DNA from: a virus
IMG/VR virus record: IMGVR_UViG_3300024320_000006
Span: 1 to 63,673 of that record
Strand: one strand, 5' to 3'
Length of the DNA: 63,673 nt
Every line of letters begins with the position of its first letter. Positions within the stretch are counted from its first letter, which is position 1. A program made the position numbers and the translations under genes. Positions 61,790-63,673 of the stretch are shown here, one piece after another. The notes beneath the pieces were generated by a model. The model made no database searches. It saw only the letters and a list, made by a program, of their open reading frames with translations, and was not told the origin of the DNA.

Positions 61790-62371
61790 ATGGAAGTAAA
61801 TAATATTAGATTTAGTAGAATACTCCGAAAATATGATTTCTTAATACAGGAATTAGAAGATGTAAATGAAATGCATAGCGAAGCTAGTAGAGAATTCATG
61901 AGAGAAGTAATGATGGAAAAGAATGGTGGAGAGGAGCCTGAACCTATTATTAGCGAGCCGGAAGAAGAGGAAACTCCTGAAAAGGTGGAAATGTCAAAAG
62001 AATATAAAAAACTATTTAGAAAAATAGTAATTCAAACACATCCTGATAAACAAGTAGAGGGCTTGCCTGACACTGAAAGGCTAAAACTTAAAGAAATATA
62101 TGATTCAACAATTGAAGCATGGGATAAAGGAGATCAACCTACATTAATATCTAATGCTGTAAAACTAGACATAGATGTTAGTGAATTTGAAGAAGACTTT
62201 AAAGAAATAGAAGAAGCATGTGTAACCATAGAAGAAAGACTAGGTGAGATTCAAGCAACAAGCGCATGGTATTATAAGTATATTTTAAAAACAGAAGACG
62301 AAAAGAAGATCTTTATAAAAAAGTTTGTAGGGGTAATGGGTGATAACGAAAGCCCTAATTTAAGTGAATAA
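61790..62371 (+). CDS. J-domain-like protein, only plus-strand gene
   Basis: 193 residues. After an N-terminal helix and an acidic stretch (GGEEPEPIISEPEEEETPE), residues about 70-108 contain YKKLFRKIVIQTHPDKQVE (HPD at 84-86), the J-domain helix II/HPD core. Helix I and the Gly/Phe region of DnaJ are missing, so it is a minimal or divergent J protein. The C-terminal helices (YYKYILKTEDEKKIFI) are unrecognised. A bidirectional terminator separates it from the fibre gene on the other strand. Confidence 0.65.
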   Translation: MEVNNIRFSRILRKYDFLIQELEDVNEMHSEASREFMREVMMEKNGGEEPEPIISEPEEEETPEKVEMSKEYKKLFRKIVIQTHPDKQVEGLPDTERLKLKEIYDSTIEAWDKGDQPTLISNAVKLDIDVSEFEEDFKEIEEACVTIEERLGEIQATSAWYYKYILKTEDEKKIFIKKFVGVMGDNESPNLSE

Positions 62372-62400
62372 AAAAAGGGGACCGAAGTCCCCTTAATTTC
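62371..62400. terminator. Bidirectional terminator between convergent genes
   Basis: GGGGAC pairs with GTCCCC at 62377-62392. On the minus strand the loop is the very stable UUCG and is followed by six U (62376-62371); on the plus strand it is followed by TTAATTT. It ends both the plus-strand J gene and the fibre gene. Confidence 0.85.
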
Positions 62401-62414
62401 ATTTATAAAAATGA

Positions 62415-63673
62415 TTATTTCTTGATATATTTAACAGAAATTGTATCACTTGCCTCTAAATCAAATGGTAAACTAATAGCATTTTCATAATCTGACTCAG
62501 CGTCAAATACTTCAATACCATTAATAAATACACTCATTGTTCCAGCGACTAAAGTTTCACTAGTTGGTAATTCAAAAGAAAATACATTCGTACCTACGAA
62601 TACACTCATATCGTTACGACTATCTCCTAATAATGCAACCTGATTAAAATCAGTAGATTCAGCCACAAAATCAGTATCTGATACATAGTCTAAATCTAAT
62701 GTATCAATTTGACTTTGTAAATATTCATCAGCAGCAATTCTAGCAACCTCTTCAGCAGAAATTGCAGAATCAATACTAATAACATCTGCGTTAGTATCTG
62801 CTATCTCTTGAGAAATATCAACTGAAAGTACCTCATCAGCAGAAGTTCTAATAGATGCCTCAACATTAATTCTATTAGATAATACAACATCTACAGAACT
62901 TAAAACACTATCCTGTGACTGTCTAACAGCAGCTTCAGCTATAATAGCACCGTTTAAGGTTGCCTCAACTGCAGTAGCTCTAGCTTCTTCATCTGTTATT
63001 AAATCTTTAACTTCTTCTATCTCAATAGATAAATCAAGTGAAAAATCAGCTTCAAGAGAAGCTAAGTCATTAACAACAACATCTATATTCGATTGTAATA
63101 CATCGTCAACAGATAATCTAGCAGCTCTTTCGATTGAAACTTCTAATATTCTAGCAGCTTCTTCAGCACTGATATTCGCTTGTAATGCTTCATCTCCTGC
63201 AATTCTAGCAACTCTTTCGATTGAAACTTCTAATATTCTAGCAGCTTCTTCAGCACTGATATTCGCTTGTAATGCTTCATCTCCTGCAATTCTAGCAACT
63301 CTTTCGATTGAAACTTCTAATACTCTAGCAGCTTCTTCAGCACTGATATTCGCTTGTAATGCATCGTCAGCAGCAATTCTAGCAACTCTTTCGATTGAAA
63401 CTTCTAATAATCTAGCAGCTTCTTCAGCACTGATATTCGCTTGTAATAAAACATCAGCAGCAGCTCTAATAGATGCTTCTTCACTAATAGCGTCTTCGAA
63501 GTTATCTTCAATAGCATCTATATTCGATTGTAATACATCGTCAGCAGCAATTCTTGCAACTCTTTCGATTGAAACTTCTAATACTCTAGCAGCTTCTTCA
63601 GCACTGATATTCGCTTGTAATACAGTATCAGCAGATAATCTAGTTGAAGATTCAGTAGCTATATCAGAGTTAA
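62415..63673 (-). CDS. Repeat-rich fibre protein, N-terminus outside the window
   Basis: The frame is open from the right edge (419 residues shown), so the start is unseen; an internal Met-containing C-terminal fragment is not an independent gene. Most of the sequence repeats LQANISAEEAARILEVSIER, VARIAGDEA units of 29 residues, a coiled-coil-forming alpha-helical pattern common in long trimeric phage fibres. The C-terminal 80 residues (about 62415-62660) form a beta domain (VGTNVFSFELPTSETL, GTMSVFINGIEVFDAES) likely to be the tip or attachment domain. Its function in host binding is inferred. Confidence 0.72.
   Translation of the reverse strand, partial: NSDIATESSTRLSADTVLQANISAEEAARVLEVSIERVARIAADDVLQSNIDAIEDNFEDAISEEASIRAAADVLLQANISAEEAARLLEVSIERVARIAADDALQANISAEEAARVLEVSIERVARIAGDEALQANISAEEAARILEVSIERVARIAGDEALQANISAEEAARILEVSIERAARLSVDDVLQSNIDVVVNDLASLEADFSLDLSIEIEEVKDLITDEEARATAVEATLNGAIIAEAAVRQSQDSVLSSVDVVLSNRINVEASIRTSADEVLSVDISQEIADTNADVISIDSAISAEEVARIAADEYLQSQIDTLDLDYVSDTDFVAESTDFNQVALLGDSRNDMSVFVGTNVFSFELPTSETLVAGTMSVFINGIEVFDAESDYENAISLPFDLEASDTISVKYIKK
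63120..63460 (-). repeat. 87-bp tandem coding repeats in the fibre gene
   Basis: Near-identical units of 87 bases, about four in tandem and another at 63540-63620, encode 29 residues of alpha-helical fibre. Unit starts at 63187 and 63274 illustrate the exact period. Nucleotide identity suggests recent duplication or gene conversion. Confidence 0.85.

Noticed and set aside
62415-62666. An 83-residue independent gene
   Set aside because: The frame is open upstream to the window edge without a stop, so the fragment is the C-terminus of the long fibre gene.
63120-63620. CRISPR-like repeats
   Set aside because: Units of 87 bases are in frame, translate into a regular helical fibre and lack variable spacers.

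Overview
The window reads as part of the genome of a large, AT-rich, tailed phage with a contractile tail of the T4 type, infecting a member of the Bacteroidota, probably marine. T4-type evidence: UvsW and UvsY side by side, a gp61-type primase, a gp32-type single-strand binding protein, and a baseplate run gp25-gp6-gp7-like with hub and spike genes. Host evidence: a secreted protein with a type IX secretion (T9SS)-like C-terminal sorting domain, promoters resembling TTG-N18/19-TAnnTTTG, and A/U-rich start regions with almost no Shine-Dalgarno sequences. All genes but one (61790-62371) lie on the minus strand, so transcription runs from high to low coordinates.

Layout from right to left (transcription order): a 5'-truncated, repeat-rich fibre gene (62415-63673); a plus-strand J-domain-like gene facing it across a bidirectional terminator; a fibre-like protein, a glycosyltransferase, an ATP-grasp enzyme and a DEDD exonuclease (58-61.7 kb); an accessory block of Hsp20, DnaJ, ribosomal protein bS21, PhoH, RNase HII and many small proteins (52-58 kb); UV endonuclease and the T9SS-like moron (49.9-51.6 kb); dCMP deaminase and an Fe-S XPD/DinG helicase (46.6-48.9 kb); small unknowns (44-46.6 kb); the tail and baseplate module interrupted by an S1-domain protein and an amidoligase (25.8-44 kb); very large fibre or adhesin genes (11.7-25.8 kb); the replication/recombination cluster RuvC, gp32, primase, UvsY, UvsW (5.6-10.8 kb); and a left block of virion-cargo candidates (1-5.6 kb).

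The most unusual pattern is a short N-terminal sequence, consensus (K/T/N)-(T/Y/L)-(Y/F)-x-x-F-(I/L)-x-E, on otherwise unrelated proteins: an S41-type peptidase, a KTDG nucleotidyltransferase, an ATP-grasp enzyme, a lysine-rich basic protein and, in a looser form, a glycine-zipper membrane protein. It closely resembles the capsid-targeting sequence of T4 internal proteins (MKTYQEFIAE, cut by the gp21 prohead protease). The inference is a set of enzymes packaged in the head and delivered with the DNA. Other strong themes are translation takeover (bS21 plus a four-domain S1 protein), peptide-bond chemistry (amidoligase plus ATP-grasp), a chaperone set (DnaJ, second J-domain protein, Hsp20), and a repeated minus-strand motif GATATATAA upstream of genes that looks like the late promoter. 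No tRNA, CRISPR array, integrase or transposase was recognised.
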